DNA of 64,000 nucleotides from Actinoplanes sp. NBC_00393 (GCF_036053395.1 NZ_CP107942.1:11088001-11152000); one strand, 5' to 3'. Numbered from the stretch's first letter, positions 41,465-49,776 are shown. Numbers and translations are program-made. Notes: generated by a model from the sequence alone, not told the origin.

Positions 41465-43354
41465 ATGTACGCACTCGGCATAGACCTGGGGACCACCTTC
41501 ACCGCCGCCGCCACCTGGCGCGACGGCCACGCCGAGATCGTCCCGCTCGGCAGCCGCGGCGCCGCCATCCCGTCGGTGGTGCTGCTGCGCGACGACGAGA
41601 CGTTCCTGACCGGTGAGGCCGCCAACCGGCGCGGACTGACCGAACCGAACCGGGTCGCCCGCGAGTTCAAGCGGCGGATGGGGGACACCACGCCGATCCT
41701 GCTGGGTGGCGTACCCCAATCGGCGGAAGCCCTGGCGGCGCGCATGCTGCGTGCGGTGGCCGACCAGGTGATCGGCCGCGAAGGCGGCCCGCCGTCGGCG
41801 ACCTGCGTGTCCTACCCGGCCAACTGGGGTCCCTACAAGACCGACCTGATGCGCCAGGCCGTGCGGATGGCCGACCTGGCCGGACCGGTGACCTACACGA
41901 CCGAGCCGGAGGCGGCCGCGGTCAGCTACGCGCAGCAGCAGCGCATCGAGCCCGGCGCGATCGTCGCCGTCTACGACCTGGGTGGCGGGACGTTCGACGC
42001 TGCGGTGCTGCGCAAGACCGGCATCGGCTTCGACATCCTGGGCCGTCCGGAAGGCATCGAACGGCTCGGCGGCATCGACTTCGACGCCGCGGTCTTCAAC
42101 CACGTGCGGACCGCGCTCGGCAGCAAGCTCGCCGAGCTCGACGAGGAGGACTCGGCCGCGATCGCCGCGGTCGCCCGGCTGCGCGAGGAGTGTGTCGAGG
42201 CCAAGGAGGCGCTCTCCTCGGACACCGACACCTCGATCCCGGTGCTGCTGCCGAACGTCGTCACCGAGGTACGCCTGACCCGCTCCGAACTGGAGGCCAT
42301 GGTCCGGCCCGCGCTCTACGGCTCGGTCGAGGCGCTGAAACGCGCGATCCGGTCCGCCGACTGCGCCCCGGAGCAGCTGCACTCGATCCTGCTGGTCGGC
42401 GGCTCCTCCCGGATGCCGATCGTGGCGCAGATGGTGACCGCCGAGTTCGGCCGGCCGGTGGCGGTCGACGCGCACCCGAAGCACGCGGTGGCGCTCGGCG
42501 CGGCCTGGCTGGCCAGCGGCACGCCGGAGCAACAGCAGCAGCCGGCCGCCGGCACGGCGCCGTTCCGCGCCGCAGCATCGGTTCCGGCAGCCCCGCCGCC
42601 CCCGCCCCCGGCTCCGGTAACGGATCGAACAGCGGTCGTCTCGCCGCCTCCCGCGCAGTCCATTCCGCGGCCGGTTCCGCCGCCGGCCCGGCCGGTCTCG
42701 GTTGCGCCGGTCGCCTCCGGGGTGGCTTCGGTGCCCTCGGGCCCGCCGCCGCGGCCCGCGCCCACCGCCCGGCCTGCCGGGGGCTCGCGCAAGAAGAAGC
42801 GCATCCTCGCCGGCACCGCACTCGCGCTGGCCGTCATGCTCGGCGCCGCCGGCGTCGCCTACGCCCAGTACGGCGGCCGCGACGACAGCGGCAAGCAGCT
42901 CACCGGCGCCGGGGCGAGCACCGCGCCGAGCGTCGCCGTGAGCCAGGCGCCGGCCGACGAGCAGTGCACCGACGAGATCAAGGCGAACAAGCGGTGGGTC
43001 TGCCTCACCTCCGCGGTGATCGCCGACGGCAAGCTGACCGTCGCCTACGAGGTCGACTACGCCGGCTCGAAACCGGATGTGAACGGCGGCTACCACCTGC
43101 ACGTGTACGGCGGCGACGGCGAGTACCCGCCGGACCACGCGATGGGCTCGCACGCGGCCAAGAGCGAGCAGGGCGAGTGGTACGTCGAGGACGACGAACC
43201 GTCCGTGCTGGGCACCGGCGAGGACCGGTTCGTCCGGGCGATCGGCGACTCGGCGAAGGTGTGCGCCCGGATCGCGCTCGCCGGGCACGGTCTGGTGCAG
43301 GACGACGACTCCGGCTACCGGACCGGCAACTGCGTGCCGATCACCCGGAAGTGA
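41465..43354 (+). CDS. Membrane-anchored Hsp70-family protein with extracytoplasmic domain
   Basis: 629 residues. Residues 1-355 are an Hsp70 nucleotide-binding domain: phosphate-1 IDLGTTFTAAATW, phosphate-2 VYDLGGGTFDAAVL, adenosine motif LLVGGSSRMPIVAQMV. In place of a substrate-binding domain there is a Pro-rich linker (about 360-440), a basic stop-transfer (SRKKKR) and one membrane helix (about 446-465). A Cys-containing extracytoplasmic domain follows (about 490-629; two or three Cys pairs likely). Substrate binding in the usual Hsp70 manner is therefore not expected. Its placement next to the ini-like dynamins suggests a role in envelope sensing. Confidence 0.85.
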   Translation: MYALGIDLGTTFTAAATWRDGHAEIVPLGSRGAAIPSVVLLRDDETFLTGEAANRRGLTEPNRVAREFKRRMGDTTPILLGGVPQSAEALAARMLRAVADQVIGREGGPPSATCVSYPANWGPYKTDLMRQAVRMADLAGPVTYTTEPEAAAVSYAQQQRIEPGAIVAVYDLGGGTFDAAVLRKTGIGFDILGRPEGIERLGGIDFDAAVFNHVRTALGSKLAELDEEDSAAIAAVARLREECVEAKEALSSDTDTSIPVLLPNVVTEVRLTRSELEAMVRPALYGSVEALKRAIRSADCAPEQLHSILLVGGSSRMPIVAQMVTAEFGRPVAVDAHPKHAVALGAAWLASGTPEQQQQPAAGTAPFRAAASVPAAPPPPPPAPVTDRTAVVSPPPAQSIPRPVPPPARPVSVAPVASGVASVPSGPPPRPAPTARPAGGSRKKKRILAGTALALAVMLGAAGVAYAQYGGRDDSGKQLTGAGASTAPSVAVSQAPADEQCTDEIKANKRWVCLTSAVIADGKLTVAYEVDYAGSKPDVNGGYHLHVYGGDGEYPPDHAMGSHAAKSEQGEWYVEDDEPSVLGTGEDRFVRAIGDSAKVCARIALAGHGLVQDDDSGYRTGNCVPITRK

Positions 43355-43739
43355 CGCGGTGCAGCAGGAGCCAGGCGTCCGCCGGGAACAGGGTCTGCGC
43401 CAGCCGCCAGGTGAGCCGTGAGTAGTAGGGGCGGGCTTCGGTCGTACCGATGATCCGGGGTTGATCCACCGGGTGGTCGACGCCCCGCCAGCGGATGGTG
43501 CAGCCGCCCGCGGCCTGCACGTTGCGCACCCAGTTGGTGCCGGCGCCCCAGGGCAGGTTGATCACGAAGGTGTCCGGGGTGGCGGTCACCGCGATCGGTA
43601 CGGCCAGCGCGCGCCCGCTCTTGCGGCCGCGATGGTGCACCACGGCCCAGATCGGGAACCAGCGCCGGCCGGCCAGCACGCGGACAGCGGGGGCGGTGGC
43701 GCGGGCCATCCGCCATGAGGTGTTCGCCGGTGCAGTCAT
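43341..43739 (-). CDS. Deazaflavin-dependent nitroreductase family protein, small
   Basis: 132-residue FDOR-type protein: FPIWAVVHHRGRKSGRALAV, FVINLPWGAGTNWVRNVQAA, CTIRWRGVDHPVDQPRII. This is the compact subgroup of F420/flavin split-barrel proteins seen in many actinomycetes. The 3' end runs 14 bases into the convergent Hsp70 gene. A second in-frame start a few codons in is possible. A distant paralogue lies at 2690-3151. Confidence 0.8.
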   Translation of the reverse strand: MTAPANTSWRMARATAPAVRVLAGRRWFPIWAVVHHRGRKSGRALAVPIAVTATPDTFVINLPWGAGTNWVRNVQAAGGCTIRWRGVDHPVDQPRIIGTTEARPYYSRLTWRLAQTLFPADAWLLLHRVTSG

Positions 43740-43789
43740 GCGGTCGATCGTCCACCGCCGGCGTCCGGTGCGGCTATGGCGGAATTCCG

Positions 43790-44824
43790 CTATCCCGGGG
43801 TGCCGCGCAGGGCGTACGCCACCGCGTCGGTGCGGCCGCGCGCGCCGATCTTGCGGTAGAGATTGGCCAGGTGGCGCTCCACGGTGTGCACCGCGATGCC
43901 CAGCCGCCGGGCGATCTCGGTGTTCGAGTCGCCGGCCGCCAGCAGTTGCAGCACCTCCTGCTCGCGGGGAGTGAGCCCGGTGCTGTCCAGCGCCGGGCGG
44001 TGCACCCGCCCGGTCGTCACGAAGTCGGTGACCAGCCGCAGATCGGTCGCCGCGTCCTCGACGAACAGGGTGGGCGTCGATCCGGGCCGCTCCACGAGCC
44101 GGGCGTCCGGCAGCCCGTCGGTCATCCGCCGGAACACCTCGACCGGTATCTGCTGCTCACCCTGCCGATGCAGAACCAGGGTGGGCGCACGCACCCGCGC
44201 GAGCTCGCCGGTGACATCGATGTGCCGGGCCGCGTCGAACCAGGCCCTGGCCACCGGCGCGGTCGTCGCGGTCCGGAACGCCTCCGCGGTCCACCGCCCT
44301 GACGGCGCCGAGTCCCAGCCCAGCCAGGCCGTCGCGGCGGCGTCGGCGAACAGCGACCAGTCCTGGTCGACCAGCGACAGCAGCGCCTGCGTCTGAGCCG
44401 GCCCCATGGCCTCGCGCAGCCGCGGCGAGCCACCGAACAGGACCATCCGCTCCACCCGGCTCGGCTCGCGCGCCGCGAACGCGATCGCTGTCGTCACCGA
44501 GTGGTAGTAGCCCAGCAGCGACGCGCGCTGAATGCCGGCGGCGTCCAGCACCGCCCGGAGATCCCGCAGGTGGGCGTCGACGCCGAGGTCGTCCAGGTCG
44601 ATCCGCCGGTCGGAGCTGCCGGTGCCGCGGCCGTCGTAGAGCACCACGGTCAGATTCCGGGCCAGGCCGAGATAGGCGGCGCGGAACGCCGGGATCCGCC
44701 ACTGCGCCACGATGTTGCTCAGCGAGGGCATCCAGACCAGCACCGGACCCTGGCCGAAGACCTGATAGCCCAGCGTCACACCGTCGTCGGTGCGGGCGAG
44801 GCGTACCTCGGGCCGGCTCTCCAC
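43790..44824 (-). CDS. Alpha/beta-hydrolase-like domain fused to LuxR HTH
   Basis: 344 residues from a GTG at 44824. The N-terminal part (1-265) follows the alpha/beta-hydrolase fold (PVLVWMPSLSNIVAQWRIPA, VVLYDGRGTGSSDR, VRAPTLVLHRQGEQQIPVEV). At the nucleophile elbow it reads GYYHS, with Tyr107 where GxSxG has Ser, so it is unlikely to be a hydrolase. The C-terminal LuxR HTH (about 280-340) reads LTPREQEVLQLLAAGDSNTE, IARRLGIAVHTVERHLANLY. A ligand-sensing transcription factor is the best reading. It is divergent from the DUF389 gene (100-bp gap). Confidence 0.85.
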   Translation of the reverse strand: MESRPEVRLARTDDGVTLGYQVFGQGPVLVWMPSLSNIVAQWRIPAFRAAYLGLARNLTVVLYDGRGTGSSDRRIDLDDLGVDAHLRDLRAVLDAAGIQRASLLGYYHSVTTAIAFAAREPSRVERMVLFGGSPRLREAMGPAQTQALLSLVDQDWSLFADAAATAWLGWDSAPSGRWTAEAFRTATTAPVARAWFDAARHIDVTGELARVRAPTLVLHRQGEQQIPVEVFRRMTDGLPDARLVERPGSTPTLFVEDAATDLRLVTDFVTTGRVHRPALDSTGLTPREQEVLQLLAAGDSNTEIARRLGIAVHTVERHLANLYRKIGARGRTDAVAYALRGTPG

Positions 44825-44924
44825 CCGGCCAGTATCGCCGACGTCATCCCGCGCGGGTGAGGACAGTCCGGCGAGCGCCGGGCAGGCTCGCAGCCATGCC
44901 CACTGTCGCAGGTGGTCACCCGAG

Positions 44925-45908
44925 ATGACCCTGATCCGTACGCGCGTGACGGACGCCGACCTCGACCGGATGGTCGGCCGGCTCTTCCTCGACACCCGCC
45001 GTCAGCGCACCGCGTTCTGGGTGCTCCTGGTGCTCGCCGCGGTCATCGCGACCGCCGGAGTGGTGGCCGACTCGGACGCCACGGTGATCGGCGCGATGAT
45101 CGTCGCCCCGTTGATGACGCCGATCCTGGGCACCGGCTTCGGTCTGGTCCTCGCCGAGCGGCGGCACATCGTGGGAAGCGTCCTGCTCGTCGTCGCCGGC
45201 GCCGTGGTCGTCATCGTGATCGGTTACGTCCTCGGGCTGCTCGTGCCCGGCCCGATCGTGGCGGACACCAACTCCCAGGTAGCCTCCCGCGTGCACCCCG
45301 AGCTCATCGACCTGGTCGCCGCGCTCGCCACCGGCGCGGTCGGCGCCTTCGCGCTGGTGCGCTCGGACGTCTCGGACACCCTGCCCGGGGTGGCCATCGC
45401 GATCTCGCTGGTGCCGCCGCTGGCCGTGGTGGGCCTGACCCTGGAATCGGGTGCTCCCGGTCAGTCCGCGGGCGCGTTGCTGCTGTTCGCCACGAACGTC
45501 GCCGCGATCGTCGCGACCGCCACGGCCGTGCTGATCGGCTACCGGGTCCGCGCGGCGGCGGAGGCGGTGGGCCGGCCGGTGGGCCGGCTGCGCCCGCTGA
45601 CCCTGGCCGTCATCGGGCTGGTCGTGGTCCTGGTCGCGATCCCGTTGACGATCAGCAGCGCCCAGGTGATCCGCGACCAGTCGATCGTCTCCACCGCGCA
45701 GCCGGTAGCCGAACGCTGGGCCCAGTCCCAGTCCTGGAGCGTCGTCGACGTCACGATGCAGCAGGGGGTGCTGCAGGTGGCGGCGGTCGGGCCGCCACCG
45801 AGCGCCGACCCCTCGACGCTGCGCCAGGCGCTGAACGACGCCGGTCTCGCCGACGTCCCGGCCCGCGTGTCCCTGGTGGTCGGCGGCTTCCGCGACCTCC
45901 CGGCCTGA
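44925..45908 (+). CDS. DUF389 family integral membrane protein
   Basis: 327 residues. A short cytoplasmic N-terminus (TLIRTRVTDADLDRMVGRLF) is followed by paired membrane helices with the DUF389 signature DSDATVIGAMIVAPLMTPIL and, later, LPGVAIAISLVPPLAVVGL, then a C-terminal soluble domain (about 255-327). The family is of unknown function, often linked to hydrophobic compound uptake or stress by annotation only. The stop codon is immediately followed by a 25-bp repeat array. Confidence 0.88.
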   Translation: MTLIRTRVTDADLDRMVGRLFLDTRRQRTAFWVLLVLAAVIATAGVVADSDATVIGAMIVAPLMTPILGTGFGLVLAERRHIVGSVLLVVAGAVVVIVIGYVLGLLVPGPIVADTNSQVASRVHPELIDLVAALATGAVGAFALVRSDVSDTLPGVAIAISLVPPLAVVGLTLESGAPGQSAGALLLFATNVAAIVATATAVLIGYRVRAAAEAVGRPVGRLRPLTLAVIGLVVVLVAIPLTISSAQVIRDQSIVSTAQPVAERWAQSQSWSVVDVTMQQGVLQVAAVGPPPSADPSTLRQALNDAGLADVPARVSLVVGGFRDLPA

Positions 45909-46058
45909 GTCACGCGGGGTTCGGCACCGCTGGGTCACGCGGGGTCCGGCACCGCTGGGTCACGCGGGGTCCGGTATCGCTGGGTCACGCGGGGTCCGGT
46001 ATCCCTGGGTCACGCGTGGTCCGGCACCTCTGAGTCACGTGCGGTCCGGCGCCCCGGA
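45909..46058. repeat. 25-bp tandem repeat, six copies, crossing a stop codon
   Basis: Units of gtcacgcggggtccggcacc plus cgctg start at 45909, 45934, 45959, 45984, 46009 and 46034, an exact period of 25. The first begins the base after the DUF389 stop. The last overlaps the stop codon and final codons of the convergent TetR gene, so the TetR C-terminus (GAPDRT) is partly repeat-encoded. Confidence 0.9.
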
Positions 46059-46661
46059 GGAGAGCAGCATGGTGGCGCCGGCCGCGTAGTCGGCCGGCGT
46101 GGTAGCGGTGCCGAGGATCTGGTGCTGCAGGATAAAGCCCTGCACCAGGCTCAGCATGGCGGCGCCGACGTCCTCCGGCACGGCGTCCGGCGGCAGGTTG
46201 CCGGCCGCCTGCCAGCGGCGGGCCACCTCGGCGCAGTGCCCGCGCAGCCGGTGGAACGCGCCGCCGACCCGCTCGCGCAGCTCGGGGTTGCGCAGCGCCT
46301 CGGCCCAGACTTGCAGGGCGATGCGGGTCAGGTCCTGACCGGTGACCGGGTCGTTCATGGCGCGCCCGACGACGCCGTTCACCATGTTTGTCACCGCTTC
46401 GGCGGGTGACGGGGTGGCGTTGTCGGCCAGCAGGCGGACGAACACCTCGTCCGCCGTGCCGATGACGGTTTCGGCGACCGAGCCGATGATCTCCTCCTTG
46501 CTGCGGAAGTAGCTGTACACCGCCCCGGCCGACATCCCGGACGTGCGGATGATGTCGGCCATCGAGGTGGCGTGGAACCCCTCCTTGGCGAAGCAGGCCG
46601 TCGCCGCAGCGAGGATCTCGGCGCGGCGGTTGGCGCGGTGCTCGGAGGAAACGCGTGGCAT
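46035..46661 (-). CDS. TetR-family transcriptional regulator
   Basis: 208 residues. HTH segment: RRAEILAAATACFAKEGFHA, TSMADIIRTSGMSAGAVYSY, FRSKEEII, which is a textbook TetR N-terminus with the AcrR-like recognition helix. The C-terminal domain (about 75-200) is helical with LRNPELRERVGGAFHRLRGH. It is divergent from the ABC-2-like membrane gene across 99 bases that hold two palindromic motifs, so it most likely represses that gene and itself. Confidence 0.92.
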   Translation of the reverse strand: MPRVSSEHRANRRAEILAAATACFAKEGFHATSMADIIRTSGMSAGAVYSYFRSKEEIIGSVAETVIGTADEVFVRLLADNATPSPAEAVTNMVNGVVGRAMNDPVTGQDLTRIALQVWAEALRNPELRERVGGAFHRLRGHCAEVARRWQAAGNLPPDAVPEDVGAAMLSLVQGFILQHQILGTATTPADYAAGATMLLSSGAPDRT

Positions 46662-46678
46662 GGCTCTCAGCTTAAAAG

Positions 46679-46743
46679 CGAACGTTCGTTCTTGACAACG
46701 TCCCGCGCGGCGGCGCACGCTGGTTAAAACGAACAACCGTTTT
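46679..46743. promoter_or_regulatory. TetR operators and divergent promoter region
   Basis: The perfect palindrome cgaacgttcg (46679-46688) lies 18 bases upstream of the tetR ATG, and aaaacg-aacaac-cgtttt (46726-46743) just upstream of the ribosome site of the membrane-protein gene. Both share the half-site (a)aacg, and ttgaca (46692-46697) is a -35-like box toward the membrane gene. Confidence 0.6.
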
Positions 46744-46760
46744 ATTTTGGGGGAGTAGAC

Positions 46761-47870
46761 ATGGCCGCATCCAAGTCGTCCTGGCCCGAAGTGGCCGCGG
46801 TGGTCGGCCTGCTGACGGTGATCATCAGCGTGCTGCTGACCGCCTTCGCCTGGCCGGCCGTGCGTTCCTCGGTGCACGACGTGCCGATCGCCGTGGCCGG
46901 CCCGGCCGCCGCAACCGGGCAGGTCACCGCGGCTCTGGAGCAGCGCATGCCCGGCGCCTTCGACGTCACCCTGGTCGCGGACAGCGCCGCCGCCGAGGCC
47001 GCGATCCTCGACCGCGAGGTGTACGGCGCGATCGACCTCAGCACCGGCAAGCCGCAGGTCCTCATCGCCTCCGCCGCCAGCGCCTCGGTCGCCCAGGCCT
47101 TGCAGCAGGTGGCCACCGGCCTGGCCCAGGCCGCCCCGGGCCCACAGGGTGCCACCGGCAACGCCGGCACCGCCGGCAGGTCCGACAGCCCCGGCGCCGC
47201 TGGCACGCAGGCCGCGCCGGGTGCTGCCGGTGCGCAGGGTCCGGCGGTCACCGTGCGGGATGTCGCCGCGCTGCCGGCTGACGACCCGCGCGGCGCTGGG
47301 CTGGCCGCTGGATCGTTGCCGCTGATCATCGGTGGGCTGCTTGCGGCGCTCCTGCTGACCAACCGGGTGCGGGGCACCGGCCGCCGGATCGCCGGGGCGT
47401 TCGCCTTCGCGGTCACCGGTGGGCTGGCGATCGCCGCGATCCTGCAGTTCTGGTTCGGGTCGCTGGGCGGTGACTACTGGCTCAACGCCGGCGTGGTCGC
47501 GCTCTCCACCGCCGCCATCTCGCTCACCCTGCTGGGTCTCGAGTCGCTGCTCGGCCTTCCCGGCTTCGGCCTGGGCGCGGCCGTCATGATGCTGGTCGGC
47601 AACCCGCTGTCCGGCATGGCCACCGCACCGCAGATGCTGCCCGGCTGGTCCGGCGCCCTGGGCCAGCTTCTTCCACCGGGCGCCGCCGGGACGCTGCTGC
47701 GCTCGACCGCCTTCTTCGACGGCGCCGGCGCCATTCAGCCGCTGATCGTGCTGCTGGCCTGGCTCGCCCTGGGCACCACCCTGTGCCTGCTGAGCGGCCT
47801 CCGCAAGTCCCGCCGCGCGGCCCCGGCCGACATCACCGCCGCGGAGCCGGTCCCAGCGGTCGTCGCCTGA
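46761..47870 (+). CDS. ABC-2-like membrane protein with collagen-like insert
   Basis: 369 residues; ATG preceded by gggggag. One N-terminal membrane helix (about 13-33), a large extracytoplasmic segment with IAVAGPAAATGQVTAALEQR-type strand/helix alternation, then five C-terminal helices ending in a basic/Ala-rich tail: the layout of YhgE/Pip and ABC-2 permease relatives. Residues about 128-160 are Gly-x-y-rich (GPQGATGNAGTAGRSDS, PGAAGTQAAPGAAGAQGP), resembling a short collagen-like spacer. No ATPase is adjacent. Controlled, by position, by the divergent TetR. Confidence 0.72.
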   Translation: MAASKSSWPEVAAVVGLLTVIISVLLTAFAWPAVRSSVHDVPIAVAGPAAATGQVTAALEQRMPGAFDVTLVADSAAAEAAILDREVYGAIDLSTGKPQVLIASAASASVAQALQQVATGLAQAAPGPQGATGNAGTAGRSDSPGAAGTQAAPGAAGAQGPAVTVRDVAALPADDPRGAGLAAGSLPLIIGGLLAALLLTNRVRGTGRRIAGAFAFAVTGGLAIAAILQFWFGSLGGDYWLNAGVVALSTAAISLTLLGLESLLGLPGFGLGAAVMMLVGNPLSGMATAPQMLPGWSGALGQLLPPGAAGTLLRSTAFFDGAGAIQPLIVLLAWLALGTTLCLLSGLRKSRRAAPADITAAEPVPAVVA

Positions 47871-48254
47871 CCACCAGCGCGTCCGGAGCGGCGTGGCCAA
47901 GCACGCGGCTCGTAGGGGTTCCCGAATGCCGGCACACCCGTGGCGGGTGTAGGTACACCCGCTGCGGGTGTGGCGGTTTATTCGGAAGGTCTCCCGCCGC
48001 AGAGCGCCGGCCGCCGCGCGCTATGCCCTGCCAGCCGGGGCGGGTCCGGCGGGATCGAAGAGAGGGCGGCCTGGGTGTGCGCCTGCACCGCGACCCGGCC
48101 CATCCGGCACATCTCGCGATCGAGGCGGGCGGGGGCGGCCGCCGACTCGGGACCGATGGCGAAACCCCCCGACGCCGAAAGCCCCTTAGAGGAAGCACAC
48201 CGTCCGCCGAGCCGTGAAGGAAGCACCACCGTCCGCCGAGCCGAAGGAGGGCTG
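47871..48254. other. 384-bp gene-free stretch with paired hairpins and direct repeats
   Basis: Contents: two small hairpins in tandem (cacccg-tgg-cgggtg at 47935-47949 and cacccg-ctg-cgggtg at 47956-47970); a C/A-rich segment around 48160-48190 (ggcgaaacccccc, gacgccgaaagcccc) that looks like structured RNA; and a direct repeat ggaagcac(c)accgtccg ending ccgagccg at about 48191-48214 and 48219-48243. A ribosome site gaaggaggg follows. No credible gene is seen. Confidence 0.5.
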
Positions 48255-49020
48255 ATGCGCACCATCAACGCACACGTCGGCCCCGGATCGGTTGTGGGTG
48301 AGGGGGCACGGGCTTCGGGCGTACGCCGCTGGTTGGGGATCGGGCTGGTTGCGGGCGCCGCGGCTGGTGCGGTGGGGGGCTGCGCGGGCGTGTTCCTGAG
48401 GTGGCTGACGTCCTCGCGGTTGTCCGCGAGATGGAGCCCGGCTGGCTGGTGGTCGCGCTCGCGGCGCAGGTTCTGTCCCAGGTGGCGTTTGCGCAGCAGC
48501 AGCGGGTGCTGCTTGCGGCGCTCGGCGTGCGGGTGGCGGGCCGGGAGATGCTGGCGATCACCTACAGCCGGTCGGCGATCAGCATGGCGCTGCCGGCCGG
48601 CTGGTCGCCCGGCGCATCCCGGGGGTGCGCCAGGGACGCATCCGGCAGGCAGTCGAGGCGGCCCGCGCGGTTACGGCCGGTGATCGGGCATGGGCCATCG
48701 GGTACGCCGTACTGAACTGGCTTCTCGACCTGATCTGCCTGGTCGCCGTCGCGCAGGCCTGCGGAGTCCCGCTGAGCTGGTCGCGGACCGCGACGATCTA
48801 TCTGGGGGTTCAGCTCGTCCGGCAGGTGCCGCTCACCCCGGGTGGGATCGGGCTCATCGAGGCCGGCCTGCTCGCCGGCCTGCTGGCCGCCGGCACCCCG
48901 GAGACGGCAGCGGCAGCCGTGGTGCTCGGCTACCGGCTGCTCTCCTTCTGGCTGGTCATCCCGATCGGCGGCGCCGCCTACCTGGGTCTCGGCCGCCGGA
49001 ACAGCCGCCGGAGGAGATGA
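48255..49020 (+). pseudogene. Decayed LPG synthase/YbhN-type membrane flippase gene
   Basis: Homology to the lysylphosphatidylglycerol synthase TM-region family is spread over three frames. The frame from ATG 48255 gives a first membrane helix (LGIGLVAGAAAGAVGG). At the G6 run 48374-48379 the match moves to the second frame (LRGRVPEVADVLAVVREMEP, QVLSQVAFAQQQRVLLAALG, up to ISMALPAG near 48600). It then moves to the third (RRIPGVRQGRIRQAVEAARA, LVRQVPLTPGGIGLIEAGLL to the stop at 49020). Between the last two parts roughly 80-90 family residues are missing. One base loss in a G run plus an internal deletion explain this. No full-length product is possible. Confidence 0.82.
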
Positions 49021-49046
49021 AAAGCCGGAAAAGCCGGGCCGGCCCG

Positions 49047-49661
49047 CTATTCGCCGGTGGGCACCTGGTCCTTGACGTCGTCGTAACCGACCGGCGCCGG
49101 CGGCTCGGCCGGGGTGTAGATCACCCGGATCACGCCGGTCGGATAGGCCTCGGTCGAGGCGACCTTCAGGTGGTACGCGCTGTCGCCCTCGTCGAACAGC
49201 TTCTTGCCCTTGCGGGCCGCGACCGGGTGGACGTACAGCCGCAGTTCGTCGACCAGGCCGGCGGCGAGCAGCTGCTGCACCACGGCGATCGAACCGGGGA
49301 TGAGGATGCCCTTGATCCCGGCATCGGCCTTGAGCGCGGTCACCGACGAGATCAGGTCGTCCTTGATCACCTCGGAGTTGCGCCAGGTGAACTCGAGCGC
49401 CTGGCGGGAGACGACGACCTTGCGCATGTCGCCGAGCTCCTTGGCGAACGGCGCGTCGTCGCCGCCGGCTGCCTCGCGGTCGGGCCAGGCGCCGGCGAAG
49501 CTGTCGTACGTCTCGCGGCCGATGAGCAGCACGTCAGAGGTCTTGTAGTCCTCGCCGACGGCGTTGCCCATGTTCTCGTCGAAGTAGGGGAAGTGCCAGT
49601 CGGGGTCGATCTCGGCGACGCCGTCGGCCGAGATGAACAGGGTGGAGATGACCTTCGCCAT
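49047..49661 (-). CDS. Dihydrofolate reductase-family (RibD C-terminal-like) protein
   Basis: 204 residues of the YyaP/RibD_C type: AKVISTLFISADGVAEIDPD, SDVLLIGRETYDSFAGAW, GIKGILIPGSIAVVQQLLAA, GLVDELRLYVHPVAARKGKK. The fold binds NADPH; most such stand-alone actinobacterial proteins have no known substrate and are not the essential DHFR. The gene is monocistronic. Confidence 0.88.
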   Translation of the reverse strand: MAKVISTLFISADGVAEIDPDWHFPYFDENMGNAVGEDYKTSDVLLIGRETYDSFAGAWPDREAAGGDDAPFAKELGDMRKVVVSRQALEFTWRNSEVIKDDLISSVTALKADAGIKGILIPGSIAVVQQLLAAGLVDELRLYVHPVAARKGKKLFDEGDSAYHLKVASTEAYPTGVIRVIYTPAEPPAPVGYDDVKDQVPTGE

Positions 49662-49741
49662 GGTGGTGTCCCTTCGCTTCGCGATGTGTTCGAAAGGTGG
49701 ACCAGCGCAGCATCCCAAACTCATCGGTGGGGCGAGAGAAG

Positions 49742-49771
49742 AGGGGGACGTGCCGGGCGGCACGTCCCCCT
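49742..49771 (-). terminator. Terminator of the GH87-like gene
   Basis: A perfect 13-bp stem agggggacgtgcc (49742-49754) / ggcacgtccccct (49759-49771) with a 4-base loop lies 5 bases past the stop codon. Confidence 0.85.
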
Positions 49772-49776
49772 GCGGA

